Assembly (NCBI GenBank): GCA_023395555.1
Contig: JAEWYQ010000019.1
Span: 1 to 64,000, forward strand
DNA: 64,000 nt
Origin: Bacillota bacterium
GTDB taxonomy: Bacteria; Bacillota; Clostridia; Lachnospirales; Lachnospiraceae
Direction: 5' to 3'
Shown: piece after piece, positions 34,534-44,712 of the stretch
How positions within the stretch are numbered: position 1 is the first letter of the stretch
Layout: every line of letters starts with the position of its first letter
Translations under genes and position numbers: made by a program
Notes under the pieces: generated by a model
What the model was told of the DNA's origin: nothing
The model's input: only the letters and a program-made list of their open reading frames with translations
Database searches by the model: none

Positions 34534-35745
34534 GTGTACATAGCCCGGCAGGCGATATTTAACCGTTCCTTAAAGGTTTATGGATATGAACTGCTATTTC
34601 GGGGAGGAATGCAATCCGCAGCATTTGACGGAGTATCCTCGGTCCAGGCTTCTGCGTCTGTATTGGGAGGTTTGTTTGAGAACGGAATCCATCAGATTGT
34701 GGACGATAAAATAGCTTTCGTAAATTTTGACAATGAACTGATTCAATCAGGCACAATTGAATTGATTGAACCGGCCAGATTAATTGTCGAGGTCCTGGAA
34801 GATACCTATGTTGACATGGAGTTGATTCAAAGACTTTTAATTTTGAAAGAAAAAGGGTATAAAATCGCTCTTGATGATTTTGAGGAAAGCCGTAGTACAT
34901 ATCAGCTATTACCCTATGCGGATATTATTAAATATGATATTATTGCAACCCCCCTGCATCAGATAAAAGAAGAGGTCAAGAGGATGCTTGCTCAGAAAAA
35001 GGTTTTGCTGGCTGAAAAAATAGAAACGGAAGAAGAATTCAAAAAAGCAAAAAACATGGGCTTTCATTTGTTTCAGGGCTTTTTCTTCAATAAACCCTGC
35101 CTTATATCAAAATCTTTATCCCATACAACAGTTAAATCCCAATACACCAGAATAATAGCCGAGCTTAAGAGGGAGGATACCTCCTTTCAAGCCCTGGCTG
35201 AAATTATTGAAAAGGATGCAGCCCTGGCTTATCGGCTTGTCAGGGTGTCCAGCACAAGATCGGGAAAAGATCTGATTTATACCATCAGACAGGCTTTAGC
35301 CTATATGGGATTGAAGGAAATTGAACGATGGATTAACGTACTGATGCTGCAAGACCTGAATAATTCAAAGCCGGACGAGCTGATGCGGGTTTCTCTGATA
35401 AGATCAAAGTTTGCGGAACTGACGGCCTTTCACAGTAAAGGAGGGCATTTAAAATATGAGGCTGCCATTATGGGGTTATTATCCACCATTGATGCCATGT
35501 TAAACCAGTCCATGGAAGATGCGCTAAAGAATATCTTACTGCCGGATACGATCACGGATGCATTGGTAAAAAACAAGGGTGCCCTGTATCCGATCTATAA
35601 GCTTATAACAGGATATGAAAAAGGAGACTGGAGCGGAACAGAGGAAATTATAAGAGAACTGAAGCTCCAGGAAAACGAAGTATACCGTGATTATCTGCTG
35701 GCGGTAAAGTGGGCGAAGGAAACAATGGATACAATCTGCAATTGA
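34534..35745 (+). CDS. EAL-HDOD signalling protein (YuxH-like)
   Basis: A 403-residue protein with an N-terminal EAL-like domain (1-200) and a HDOD domain (about 205-390). The EAL motif reads YELLFRG, and the pattern of metal-binding acids is incomplete, so cyclic-di-GMP hydrolysis is doubtful; such proteins more often act as scaffolds. GTG start with AAAGGAGTG upstream, 25 bases after the previous gene. It is likely part of a c-di-GMP or stress response unit with its neighbours. Confidence 0.85.
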   Translation: MYIARQAIFNRSLKVYGYELLFRGGMQSAAFDGVSSVQASASVLGGLFENGIHQIVDDKIAFVNFDNELIQSGTIELIEPARLIVEVLEDTYVDMELIQRLLILKEKGYKIALDDFEESRSTYQLLPYADIIKYDIIATPLHQIKEEVKRMLAQKKVLLAEKIETEEEFKKAKNMGFHLFQGFFFNKPCLISKSLSHTTVKSQYTRIIAELKREDTSFQALAEIIEKDAALAYRLVRVSSTRSGKDLIYTIRQALAYMGLKEIERWINVLMLQDLNNSKPDELMRVSLIRSKFAELTAFHSKGGHLKYEAAIMGLLSTIDAMLNQSMEDALKNILLPDTITDALVKNKGALYPIYKLITGYEKGDWSGTEEIIRELKLQENEVYRDYLLAVKWAKETMDTICN

Positions 35746-35765
35746 TTTGACTAAAAGTTGGAAGG

Positions 35766-37898
35766 ATGATTGATGCTCGCCGCATCAAAACGACACGTAT
35801 GAAAACAGTAAAAATGAAAATGACATTACTTTTTGGTATTCTAATGACAGTGATATGTATAGGCCTGATGGTAAGTTCCTATGCCGCGGCACAAAAAGCA
35901 TTAGCGGAAAAATCAGAGAGTTCTATGAAGCAATTAGCTTGTCAGTCCGCTAAATTGATTGATGCCAGGCTTTCAAATTATTTAAATTCCCTCGATGCCC
36001 TTTCCAATAATGCAGTATTCCGTGTGGAGAATGCTTCTCCGGAAGAGCAGAAGAAAATTGCAGACGTGTTACAAAAAGAGAGTTCAAGAGGCGGATATCT
36101 GCATATAGCACTTGTGGATAGGGAGGGAAGGGCTTTTTATGAAGACGGCAGCCATAATGATTTGCAGGGAGATTACCTTCAACAATCTTTATCAGGCAGA
36201 ATGGTTATCACCGAGCCTGGGATTATCAATAATCAGCTGGTGATGATGTATTCTGTTCCTATAAAGAATGAGGAGCAGGTAATTGGTGTTCTAGTCGGTA
36301 TAAGAGACGGATATGAGCTTGGAGATTTAGCGGGAGAAGCTGCCAATGGGGATACAGGTTCTGCTTTTATTATAAATGATCAGGGTAATACGATTGCGCA
36401 TTCCCAAAAAGAGAGAATACAGGATATCATATCCCTCTTATCTGTAAACGCCCAAGCTACTGCGTCTGAAAAGCCTGATTTAGTATCATCAGCCACTCAG
36501 GAGACCTCATCGTGCGAGGATGCCTCAGATGGGGATAAGGGCACAGAACTCAAGAATAACTTATTGGGTGATTCGAATTTTAATAAGCTTCAGCAGGCAA
36601 TGGCCAACGGCGAAGAAGGCTATGGTGAATATGTATATAAGGGAACAAGCAAGATCATGGGTTATGCACCGATTGAGGGCAGAGGCTGGTCAATTGGATT
36701 GGAAATCAATAGAACGGAAGCTTTAGCTGGAATCAATCTGTTAATACTCAGTATGGTTATAATAGGCGTTTTATTTGTGCTTTTTGCTTTGATTGTCGTA
36801 TATTTGACAGCAGGGAATATGTCAAAGCCGATTGAATATCTGACCGATATCTGCTGTGAGATGTCTGCCGGTGATTATACCATAGAGCCGGAGAAAAAAT
36901 ATATCAAACGCAGGGACGAGATAGGCAGGCTCGCTGCTGCATTCCATTCGATTACTGAATCGACAAGAGTATTACTGAAGGAGAATATGGACATTTCGGG
37001 CCAAATGGCGGATACTTCCTGCAAGCTGGATAATATGATACAGGCATTTACCAAGATGATGAAGGAAATCTTTACCGCTGTCGATCAAATAGCGGCAGGA
37101 AATCTGGAACAAGCTGAGAATACTCAGTTTGGTGCCAGACAAATGAACGAAATGGAGCAATTGATAGAACTGGAACAGCAAAACATGCTTGGACTTTACG
37201 ATTCTTCTGATACGGTGGAAGAGTTGAAGGAAGAGGGATTTGCGTTAATAAAGGAGCTGGTAGAGAAAACGGAGGCGAATGGAACACTCTCGAAAGAAAT
37301 TAATCAGGTGTTCCATGAAACGAACCAGAGCGCAGCAAGAATTTTTGATATCAGCCGCATGATCAGTGATATAACAGAGCAAACCAAACTCCTTGCACTA
37401 AATGCAGCGATTGAGGCTGCCAGGGCCGGTGAGGCAGGGAGAGGGTTTTCCGTTGTAGCCGGCGAGGTTAAGATGCTGGCAGAAGCGGCAGATAGGCTTT
37501 CCAAGGAAATCAATGCAGTGGTGGAGGAGATGAGAGATAAGACGGTGTCTTCCATGGAAAAGCTGGATAGAATTGCAGCGACGATAACCCTGCAGTCACA
37601 AAGTGTTGAGATGACCCGGGCTAAGTTTATCGGTATTTCGGATGCAGTCGAGGCGACAAGAATTAGTATTGAGACACTAAGTCAATCCATGAAAGAGATG
37701 GGTGACAAGAAAAATGAAGTGGTCAAGGTGATTATGAATTTATCATCTGTCTCAGAGGAAAACGCTGCCGGAACCGAGGAGGTCTCCGCATCCGTGCAGG
37801 AACAGTCCACTTATCTCGAGCAGATCGCGAATTTATGCAGCTTCCTCTCCAGTATGTCAGAGCAATTAAAAGAGCATGCACAAAAGTACAGGTACTGA
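35766..37898 (+). CDS. Methyl-accepting chemotaxis protein
   Basis: A 710-residue receptor: first membrane segment about 19-42, outer dCache-like ligand domain about 43-320, second membrane segment about 323-347, HAMP about 350-400 and a cytoplasmic signalling coiled coil with the conserved hairpin [26 protein letters not shown] (about 540-565). No chemotaxis kinase genes are nearby. The ATG at 35766 directly follows GGAAGG, which is tight, so a start at 35799 remains possible. The outer domain ligand is unknown. Confidence 0.9.
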   Translation: MIDARRIKTTRMKTVKMKMTLLFGILMTVICIGLMVSSYAAAQKALAEKSESSMKQLACQSAKLIDARLSNYLNSLDALSNNAVFRVENASPEEQKKIADVLQKESSRGGYLHIALVDREGRAFYEDGSHNDLQGDYLQQSLSGRMVITEPGIINNQLVMMYSVPIKNEEQVIGVLVGIRDGYELGDLAGEAANGDTGSAFIINDQGNTIAHSQKERIQDIISLLSVNAQATASEKPDLVSSATQETSSCEDASDGDKGTELKNNLLGDSNFNKLQQAMANGEEGYGEYVYKGTSKIMGYAPIEGRGWSIGLEINRTEALAGINLLILSMVIIGVLFVLFALIVVYLTAGNMSKPIEYLTDICCEMSAGDYTIEPEKKYIKRRDEIGRLAAAFHSITESTRVLLKENMDISGQMADTSCKLDNMIQAFTKMMKEIFTAVDQIAAGNLEQAENTQFGARQMNEMEQLIELEQQNMLGLYDSSDTVEELKEEGFALIKELVEKTEANGTLSKEINQVFHETNQSAARIFDISRMISDITEQTKLLALNAAIEAARAGEAGRGFSVVAGEVKMLAEAADRLSKEINAVVEEMRDKTVSSMEKLDRIAATITLQSQSVEMTRAKFIGISDAVEATRISIETLSQSMKEMGDKKNEVVKVIMNLSSVSEENAAGTEEVSASVQEQSTYLEQIANLCSFLSSMSEQLKEHAQKYRY

Positions 37899-37933
37899 TA
37901 AAAAGATACGATTTGCCCCCATCGCTTTTATGA

Positions 37934-37962
37934 TTTACTTTCCAAGCCTAATAATGTATAAT
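37934..37962 (+). promoter_or_regulatory. Promoter of the beta-lactamase-like gene
   Basis: TTTACT (37934-37939) and TATAAT (37957-37962) are 17 bases apart, about 100 bases before the start codon. Confidence 0.55.
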
Positions 37963-38060
37963 ATTAGAATATATTACATGGGAAAAATATAATAGACTTT
38001 TGAATATTAGTGATCAATTCCACTAGATTCAATTTCTATAATTCAAGGGGGGCAGCAAAT

Positions 38061-39227
38061 ATGATCAGCTTTCAAACAGAATATTCACCGGAAGAGGTCG
38101 GGTATGATGAGGGAAGATTAGTAACACTGAACCGTTTATTTGAGGATCTGATAAAAAGAAAAATACTGATTTCTGCAAACTATTGTCTGGCCAGGGATGG
38201 TAAGGTATTTGCCAACAATGCGGCGGGCAAGCTTTCCTTTCGGGAAGAGGATGCCAGGGAATTAAGACCGGACACCATTCAGCGGATTGCGTCCATTACG
38301 AAGCTGACTGCCGCAACCGCCATCTGGCAGCTGGCGGAGGATGGCAAATTAAGAGTGAATCAAAGAGTTGGGGAATTCATTGAGGAGTTTGATGTAAAGC
38401 CTTTTAATGAAATCACAATTGCGCATCTGCTGTCCCATACCTCAGGCATGCAGCCGGATGAGGGATGCTTTGAGAATAAATATTTTGTATCGCCATGGGC
38501 GTTTATTGACCATGATCAGGGGGCGAACTGGATTGCTGCAGGCCTAAGAAGCGGAATGCGGAAAAAACCCGGAGAAGAATGGGCATATTGCAGCTTCGGT
38601 TATGTGATCCTCGGTGAGATCATCACAAGAGTCAGCGGACAGTTTGCCAATGATTATATTACCGAGCATATCCTGAAGCCCTGCGGCATGAAGGATTCCG
38701 GCTTTGACTTTAACCGCAGGGAAATTGCAAGCAGAACCAATCTTCCCAACGAACGCCGTGAAAAACTCGTGGATGGGATTCTGAACGGATCACAAAACAC
38801 AGAAGAAAATGATAGCTTCTGGTCGAAAATCCCTGGTACCGGGGGCGGCTTGTATTCCACCGCATATGATCTATGCCGTTTTGGAACGATGCTGTTGCAG
38901 GGAGGGTACGTTGACGGAACCAGAGTGATCGGGCGGAAGGCGATAGAAAAAATGACCGCATTATATACCGAAGCCCATATCAGGGATTATTGCTGGAATG
39001 CCGGCGGGCCTTACCGCCGATATGGCCTGGGGCCGGATATGCGCTGTAATGAAGCAAGCTTATATAGCCAGGGAACCTTCTTCCATGAAGGGGCCGGGGG
39101 CTGCTGTCTCATCATTGACCCTGTAGAAAAGCTGGTGGCGGCGTGGTTTGTTCCATTCGTTAATAATGTGTGGAATGCAGAGGCCATGTATAATGCGGCA
39201 GCAGTAATGTGGTCAGGATTAAAGTAA
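38061..39227 (+). CDS. Serine hydrolase, class C beta-lactamase/esterase family
   Basis: A 388-residue beta-lactamase-fold hydrolase without signal peptide. The SxxK motif is SITK (about 77-80), and a Y-x-S/N type second motif is WAYCSFGYVILGE. Family members include esterases and D-aminopeptidases as well as beta-lactamases; the cytoplasmic location favours an esterase. The start at 38061 follows AAGGGGGGC; a GTG frame from 38010 has no site. The last 25 bases and the following region recur at 44527-44580. Confidence 0.8.
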   Translation: MISFQTEYSPEEVGYDEGRLVTLNRLFEDLIKRKILISANYCLARDGKVFANNAAGKLSFREEDARELRPDTIQRIASITKLTAATAIWQLAEDGKLRVNQRVGEFIEEFDVKPFNEITIAHLLSHTSGMQPDEGCFENKYFVSPWAFIDHDQGANWIAAGLRSGMRKKPGEEWAYCSFGYVILGEIITRVSGQFANDYITEHILKPCGMKDSGFDFNRREIASRTNLPNERREKLVDGILNGSQNTEENDSFWSKIPGTGGGLYSTAYDLCRFGTMLLQGGYVDGTRVIGRKAIEKMTALYTEAHIRDYCWNAGGPYRRYGLGPDMRCNEASLYSQGTFFHEGAGGCCLIIDPVEKLVAAWFVPFVNNVWNAEAMYNAAAVMWSGLK

Positions 39228-39255
39228 GAATAAATACATATGGTATCAGTGAATA
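39201..39255. repeat. Duplicated 3' end of the beta-lactamase-like gene, copy 1
   Basis: The last codons (VMWSGLK, stop) and about 28 bases after them match 44527-44580 at roughly four of five positions. Here the segment is the true end of an intact gene. Confidence 0.7.
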
Positions 39256-39327
39256 AGCCTCCCAACCGCTGACGGATTACGTGAACAGCAGACGCATGTT
39301 CCGCCGGTCACAGCAAACTGGTTTAAT

Positions 39328-39383
39328 GAAATAGGCAGAAATCATCGCTGGAATATGGTAAAGTTAATCTTTTCGCCTATTTT
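39328..39383. repeat. Dispersed repeat matching the MATE gene upstream region
   Basis: About 45 of 56 bases match 56535-56590, which lies directly before the MATE gene (for example AGAAATCAT-Y-GCTGGAAT). It may be an orphan copy of a regulatory region. Confidence 0.6.
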
Positions 39384-39417
39384 CCCGGCTATCGCCTACC
39401 CATATGACTCATAAAAA

Positions 39418-39443
39418 GAGCATCAGCCCTCAAGCTGATGCTC
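39418..39443 (-). terminator. Terminator of the Bce-like operon
   Basis: Stem GAGCATCAGC/GCTGATGCTC (39418-39427 with 39434-39443). On the minus strand it is followed by TTTTT. Confidence 0.7.
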
Positions 39444-39444
39444 C

Positions 39445-39500
39445 TTTGGATTGCATTTATCGTTATGATTCCCTTCTTTTTACAGGTGCTGTAGCATCTT
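39445..39500 (-). pseudogene. 3'-end fragment of a GyrI-like gene
   Basis: On the minus strand it encodes PVKRRES and a stop, nearly the same as the end (PVKRREA) of the intact gene at 46663. The DNA matches 46645-46700 at about 47 of 56 positions. The fragment joins the end of the Bce permease gene, so it marks an old recombination point. Confidence 0.65.
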
Positions 39501-41718
39501 AATTTAACTGTATATTCTTTTTGAATAATACCCAAGTGCTGATAAAATAACACATAAAAAGAACGATAATGGTAAATATCATCTGATCTATCGTTTTATA
39601 TAATTCATTCATACCAATGTATAGTTCAATATAAACTTGATACAGGTTAATAAAGTACTGGCCTGTAATCCAAGCGCTGATACTGGCTAATATCATAGGG
39701 AGCGCAAACCAGATACTGATTTGTCCCCATATAATTTTATTGATAGAGGCATCGGAAACACCTATTTTCTTAATAATAATGAATCTCTTCTTAAAATCGG
39801 AGGAATCTGCCAGCTGTTGTAAAGACAGTACCGTAAAGCTGATAATTAGCAGAACAATTCCTCCATAGAACAGCAGCAGCTTCATTAATAGGGATGTGGA
39901 TATTCCGCCATTTCTTTGTATGGTACGCATACGAAGTGCAGTATAATTAGAACCCGTATTCTTCAGTTTAATCATATCATGTATGGTATGATATAGCTTG
40001 GATGCAATAACATAGGACATCTTTTCTGCAGCTTTGCCATAATAATTGCATTGGCCTGTCAATAATCCGTTCGTTACGGCATCGGGTACAATGACTACCC
40101 CGTAAGTATCAAAAGAATAGATCACTTCTCCAAGCTCCGCCCTGTTATACATATTATTTGCCTGCTTTAAGGTGCTGCCATTGATCGAAAGTGTTTTATG
40201 TTCCTTTAAATAGGAATCCATATCCTCATTCGTGGCAGAAAAATGCCACTGTGCTGTAAATTCATTCTCCGCCAGCGTAATCTTTTGATAACCGGCCATG
40301 GTGCGCATATGATTATAGTCGGATAATCCCATAGCCATCATAGGTTGGGTTGGGATGGTTGCTGCATTGGTAAAGTCACTTTCCTCAATAAAATAAATTT
40401 CCACCTTAACAGCATCTGAAAGGGTAACACCGTTATACTTAAGCGCATCCTCAACATAGGAAAAATCACCGTCCGGCAAGGTGTCATAAGTTGATCGTGA
40501 GGTGTATTGTGAGTTGATCTGAATATCATATACAGCCCGTTTTTCCAGATATCCCATGGCCCATCCAGATAAAACAGGGTCTACAATAAAAGCAACAATT
40601 GCCATTAATATACATCCTGAAATAATCGACATGGTGCGGGAAGCGGAGGGCAGCCTGCCATTGATCTGACCGGCCAAAAACAAAGTATTTCCTTTGTATT
40701 TCAAGCTTTTTGATCTTGCCTTAAATACCTGTATTAAGGCAGACAAGGAATAAAATAAGCTGAACATAAGAAAAACAAGGAAAAGGCATGCAAATAAAAA
40801 ATATCTGTTTGAGGTGGCATTATCCATAACCGGATGCCCTGCTACCACCTGCAAGGAAAATATGATTTCCAAAATGGTTATTCCAGTCAGCAGTAACACA
40901 AATCTGCTGAAGGACAGAAGCTTCCTTTTTATGATACACAGGATAAGATAGGATACAACAGATAAAATAAAAACAACCGGTAAAAACACATTGGCATAAA
41001 CAGATATGGTATCAAAAAACCCATTGGTGTTATTGAGCTTAAAAGAAGCGAACAAATACCGGCCGGTATGAATGATATATACCGATACAGCGGTCATTAC
41101 CAGTACCATAAAAGGCATTAGAAATTCCTTTTTCATATCGTTCTGCAAAATCTTATCTGCCTGCAGCATGTCGATAATTTTGCTTTTACGAATGGTTCTG
41201 ATGTTTAAGATGCCGATTAAAAGAAAGGTGACTACAAAAACGGTAAAAGTAATCAGTACAGTATCCGGATATAGGGAAAAATATATGTGATATTCTTCTT
41301 TAAAAAAACTCATGACCTTCAACGTTAATATTTGTGAGAAAAAAGTACCTAATACAATACCGATAAAGATGGCAGCGATACCCATGGTTAAGGATTCTAT
41401 AAAGAATAAAAATGCCACAGATCTTTGCTCCATTCCTAATAGGGTCTGGATGGCGAATTCCTTCTGTTTTCTGCGCAGTATAAAATTATTTACATATTTA
41501 ATAAGAAAGATAAGAAGGGCCGTTATGGCAATAACCGGATAACGTAATATCTGCAGCTCCTTCATATCGTATTCTACCGGCAGCATACTAACATAATATT
41601 TACTGCAGATGGATAGAAAGGAATAGAATAAACCGACGCATAGAATCAGTGTAACCATATAGATCAGATAGTCTTTCGCGGATTTTTTGACATTGCGGAG
41701 GGCCAGCTTAACGTACAT
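39499..41718 (-). CDS. Bce-type ABC transporter permease
   Basis: A 739-residue FtsX-family permease with about ten membrane helices and a large outer domain (about 395-600) between helices 7 and 8, the mark of BceB/VraG transporters. These work with a BceA ATPase to free lipid II-cycle targets from peptide antibiotics such as bacitracin, and also signal to the partner kinase. Its start overlaps the ATPase gene by 11 bases. The C-terminus (FKKNIQLN) abuts a fragment of another gene. Confidence 0.9.
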   Translation of the reverse strand: MYVKLALRNVKKSAKDYLIYMVTLILCVGLFYSFLSICSKYYVSMLPVEYDMKELQILRYPVIAITALLIFLIKYVNNFILRRKQKEFAIQTLLGMEQRSVAFLFFIESLTMGIAAIFIGIVLGTFFSQILTLKVMSFFKEEYHIYFSLYPDTVLITFTVFVVTFLLIGILNIRTIRKSKIIDMLQADKILQNDMKKEFLMPFMVLVMTAVSVYIIHTGRYLFASFKLNNTNGFFDTISVYANVFLPVVFILSVVSYLILCIIKRKLLSFSRFVLLLTGITILEIIFSLQVVAGHPVMDNATSNRYFLFACLFLVFLMFSLFYSLSALIQVFKARSKSLKYKGNTLFLAGQINGRLPSASRTMSIISGCILMAIVAFIVDPVLSGWAMGYLEKRAVYDIQINSQYTSRSTYDTLPDGDFSYVEDALKYNGVTLSDAVKVEIYFIEESDFTNAATIPTQPMMAMGLSDYNHMRTMAGYQKITLAENEFTAQWHFSATNEDMDSYLKEHKTLSINGSTLKQANNMYNRAELGEVIYSFDTYGVVIVPDAVTNGLLTGQCNYYGKAAEKMSYVIASKLYHTIHDMIKLKNTGSNYTALRMRTIQRNGGISTSLLMKLLLFYGGIVLLIISFTVLSLQQLADSSDFKKRFIIIKKIGVSDASINKIIWGQISIWFALPMILASISAWITGQYFINLYQVYIELYIGMNELYKTIDQMIFTIIVLFMCYFISTWVLFKKNIQLN

Positions 41719-42475
41719 CCTTCAGGTCACCTCCCAGCAAGGTCATTACATCCAGAATTTCTCCAAAAAATTGTTTTCTAGTCTTATCACCTCTAATGAT
41801 CTCATTAAAAATCCTGCCATCCTTTAAAAACAGGATTCTCTTCGCATAGCTTGCGGAAAATGCATCATGGGTAACCATAAGAATCGTTGCCATCATAGTT
41901 TCATTCATATGAATCAGGGTTTCCATAAGAAGCTGTGCCGATTTTGAATCTAAGGCGCCAGTTGGTTCGTCAGCAAGTATCAGGCTTGGATTATTGACAA
42001 TGGCTCTTGCACAGGCACATCTTTGCTTCTGGCCGCCGGAAACCTCATTGGGATATTTATGCAGGATGTCTTCAATTCCAAGCTTATGGGCAACTTGCTT
42101 CACCTTGCCAGGAATATCAGCACTGGGAAACTTATTAATGGTCAGTGCATAGGAAATATTCTCATCTAATGTCAAAGTATCCAGTAAGTTAAATTCCTGA
42201 AATACAAATCCCAATTTTTCACGCCTGAATTTTGCCAGATTTTTTTCACTAATTTCCGTGACATCCTCTCCGTCGAGATAAATATGGCCTGCACTCACCG
42301 TATCAATGGTAGAGATTACATTGAGCAAGGTTGTCTTTCCCGAGCCGGATGCCCCCATTACACCTATAAATTCACCTTGATAAACGGAAAAGCTGATATC
42401 ATCAAGAGCCTTTGTTACATTACTTTTATTTCCGTAATACTTTTCAATTCGTACTGTTTTCAGTATTTCATTCAT
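41708..42475 (-). CDS. Bce-type ABC transporter ATPase
   Basis: A 255-residue ATPase with Walker A GASGSGKTT (about 40-48), Q-loop FVFQEFNLLD, signature VSGGQKQR and Walker B LILADEPTGALD. These match the MacB/BceA group. The start MNEILKT at 42475 follows GGAGGG; a frame to 42496 would include that site. It is translationally coupled to the permease gene. Confidence 0.92.
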   Translation of the reverse strand: MNEILKTVRIEKYYGNKSNVTKALDDISFSVYQGEFIGVMGASGSGKTTLLNVISTIDTVSAGHIYLDGEDVTEISEKNLAKFRREKLGFVFQEFNLLDTLTLDENISYALTINKFPSADIPGKVKQVAHKLGIEDILHKYPNEVSGGQKQRCACARAIVNNPSLILADEPTGALDSKSAQLLMETLIHMNETMMATILMVTHDAFSASYAKRILFLKDGRIFNEIIRGDKTRKQFFGEILDVMTLLGGDLKDVR

Positions 42476-42666
42476 TTCAAACCCTCCTGTTATCAATAAA
42501 TAATGCTTGCAGATAACATTATAAAGTCATGGTTTTTTCTTTTGTATCAATTCCTCTTACATACTTCTTACACTTTTGTAAGATTCATTCTGTTGTATTC
42601 ATAAGCTAATGATCATAGGATACCCGTGAAAGTACAGCCCATTTTGGCAAACCGGGGGAATTAATA

Positions 42667-43644
42667 TCAAAAAAATGCGATGATAATCCTGGTATAGCTT
42701 CTCTCTTGAGATTCTGCCCTTATATCAATGCCCAGCTTATTGCATAGTTTTTTACATAAATACAGACCGATTCCCGTGGAGTTCTCCTGTTGATGGCCGT
42801 TTTTACCTGTAAAGCCCTTTTCAAAGATACGCGGCAGATCCTCTTTTGCAATGCCGATACCATTATCCGTAATATACAGATAAGTTTCTTTTCCGATGAT
42901 ATCTGACTGAAAAGTAATTTTTGTCGCTCCGTATTTAATCGAATTAACAATGCATTGATCGATCATAAATACAAGCCATTTCATGTCAGTAAAAACCGGC
43001 TGGTCACATTCCAGCTGGATCTGCACTTGATGTTCAAGAAGCAGCTGTTTATGATTCAATACCGATTTTTTGACGGCATCGGCAAGATTGAATTCTTTGA
43101 TCAGATAATCCTTTTCTACGTTTTCGCTTCTGGCGTAGAATAAAACCTGCTCTACATACTGGTTTGCCCGTTCCAATTCCCTTAAAAGCTTTCTTGTCTC
43201 CGGTGACCGATTATTTTCACAAATCAGTTTCATAGCAGCTAAGGGCGTTTTTACCTCATGAATCCACTGCTCAATGTATTCCTTATATTCATCGCGTTCA
43301 TGCCTGATTTCGGCGATTTCTTCCAGCATTGCTTTATTGCCCTGAAACAGGAGCTTACGGTAAATGATATCCTCCAGCCGTCTGGGTTTTTGAATGACAT
43401 CGGAAAGGAGGTATTTTTTATCAAGCTGATCTGCACAAGATAGAATTTCTTTAAAATACCGTTTTCGCGTTATATAATCTATACTATAATAAAGAAGAGC
43501 AAGCATTCCCCATCCCAGCACAATTAGAAAGACAGCATCTGCCGTATTACCCAAAGATATAATAAACACGGAAATTGCTATAACTCCTAAAATCTGTATT
43601 ACTATGGCTATTATTTTATCATTGATATAAGATATTAAATTCAT
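42667..43644 (-). CDS. Bce-type intramembrane-sensing histidine kinase
   Basis: A 325-residue kinase with two close membrane helices (about 10-30 and 35-55), almost no outer loop, the phospho-site in WIHEVKTPLAAMK (about 122-134) and a HATPase with NSIKYG, DNGIGI and STGIGLYL. BceS kinases sense through the permease rather than directly. The start at 43644 follows AGGAAAG. It lies 192 bases before the ATPase gene. Its response regulator gene just upstream is frameshifted. Confidence 0.9.
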   Translation of the reverse strand: MNLISYINDKIIAIVIQILGVIAISVFIISLGNTADAVFLIVLGWGMLALLYYSIDYITRKRYFKEILSCADQLDKKYLLSDVIQKPRRLEDIIYRKLLFQGNKAMLEEIAEIRHERDEYKEYIEQWIHEVKTPLAAMKLICENNRSPETRKLLRELERANQYVEQVLFYARSENVEKDYLIKEFNLADAVKKSVLNHKQLLLEHQVQIQLECDQPVFTDMKWLVFMIDQCIVNSIKYGATKITFQSDIIGKETYLYITDNGIGIAKEDLPRIFEKGFTGKNGHQQENSTGIGLYLCKKLCNKLGIDIRAESQERSYTRIIIAFF

Positions 43645-43697
43645 TCTTCTTTCCTGTCGTAGCATCTCTTAGCATCGCATGCTTTTCGCCTTTCTGT

Positions 43698-44367
43698 TTA
43701 TTCTATCGTGTAGCCGAGCCGGTGTTTCGTTTTTATAAGGTCACTTACCTTCAAAGCTTCTAATTTGTGACGAATCCGATTGATATTTACACTTAATGTA
43801 TTATCATCAATAAACAATTCGTTGTCCCATAAATAATCAATAAGATCTGCCCGGGAAACAATCTTACCGGTATTTCTGAATAGATAAAATAGAATTCGCA
43901 TCTCGCTCTTCGTCAGTTCTGCTTCCATTCCATCCTTTTCAATTTTACCAACCTCAAGGTTTAATACAACGCCTCTATGGGAAAGGATGAATTGATTGTC
44001 ATCTTTATAGACTCTTTTTAATAATACGGCAATGCGAGTTAAAAGAATGGATATATTGTAGGGTTTTGTGATAAAATCATCCCCGCCCATCATCAGGCTC
44101 TGCAGTTCGTCAATATCTGTATCCCGGCTGGTTACAAAGATGATTGGCACGGTGGAAAAGGCCCGTATCTTCATACATGTCTTATATCCCATCCTCATAA
44201 GGTAAATTAATATCAAGTAATACAATATGGGGCTTCCATTCCTTTATTTGATCAGAAACATTCTTAAAATCTTCAATTATGCAGACCTCATATTCATGAT
44301 TAATCAGAACAATCTGTAATTCCTTACGTATTATGGTGTCATCCTCAACAACAGCTATTTTATACAC
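43698..44367 (-). pseudogene. Bce-type response regulator with a frameshift
   Basis: Two overlapping frames make one OmpR-type regulator: residues 1-60 (receiver start, phospho-site in IVLLDINLPYEDG) in one frame, and the rest (GYKTCMKIRAFSTVPIIF onward, then the winged helix ending KTKHRLGYTIE) in another. The break is at CCC on the plus strand (44188-44190), where removing one base would restore reading through EDGYKTCMKIR. As written, the gene gives a truncated receiver of 61 residues. It could be a real inactivating mutation or a sequencing error. Confidence 0.8.
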
Positions 44368-44526
44368 GATGTATCCTCCTGCAACTATATTCTCTCTGTC
44401 GGAATGCTTTTACTCAAATGCAATAGGCTGCTTATTCGCTTAATCCTGTTTTCTCTGATTATACCATTACTGCCGGCACATGCCTATCTTAAATATCTGC
44501 CGCGTATCAACTCCCACTGTAAGGGC

Positions 44527-44580
44527 GGAGTGATGTGGTCAGGATTAAAATAGGATGAAGTACATATGTCATCAATGTGA
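44527..44580 (+). pseudogene. Orphan 3' end of a beta-lactamase-like gene
   Basis: The DNA encodes VMWSGLK and a stop, and continues to match the flank of the intact gene (39201-39255). No upstream part of the gene remains, so it is a relic or duplication scar. Confidence 0.65.
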
Positions 44581-44604
44581 AGTAATGAGATTGGTGTAGA
44601 TTAC

Positions 44605-44650
44605 AAAAGAGAATTATGCCAGCGGGAAATGACATAATTCTCTTTTTTCT
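44605..44650. terminator. Bidirectional terminator
   Basis: A 14-bp perfect stem (44605-44618 with 44633-44646) with a T-run on the plus strand and a shorter TTTT on the minus strand, where it would end the GH2 transcript. Confidence 0.75.
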
Positions 44651-44712
44651 AAGCGAATATCGAGAATTTTACTATATGATGCAGAACAGTTTCATCGATT
44701 AATCATAGCTGA

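Larger units (their letters stand above)
44368..44712. other. Intergenic region between the Bce-like module and the GH2 gene
   Basis: This 345-base gap contains the promoter zone of the response regulator, an orphan beta-lactamase 3' end (44527-44580) and a bidirectional terminator (44605-44650). No coding gene is seen. Confidence 0.6.
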
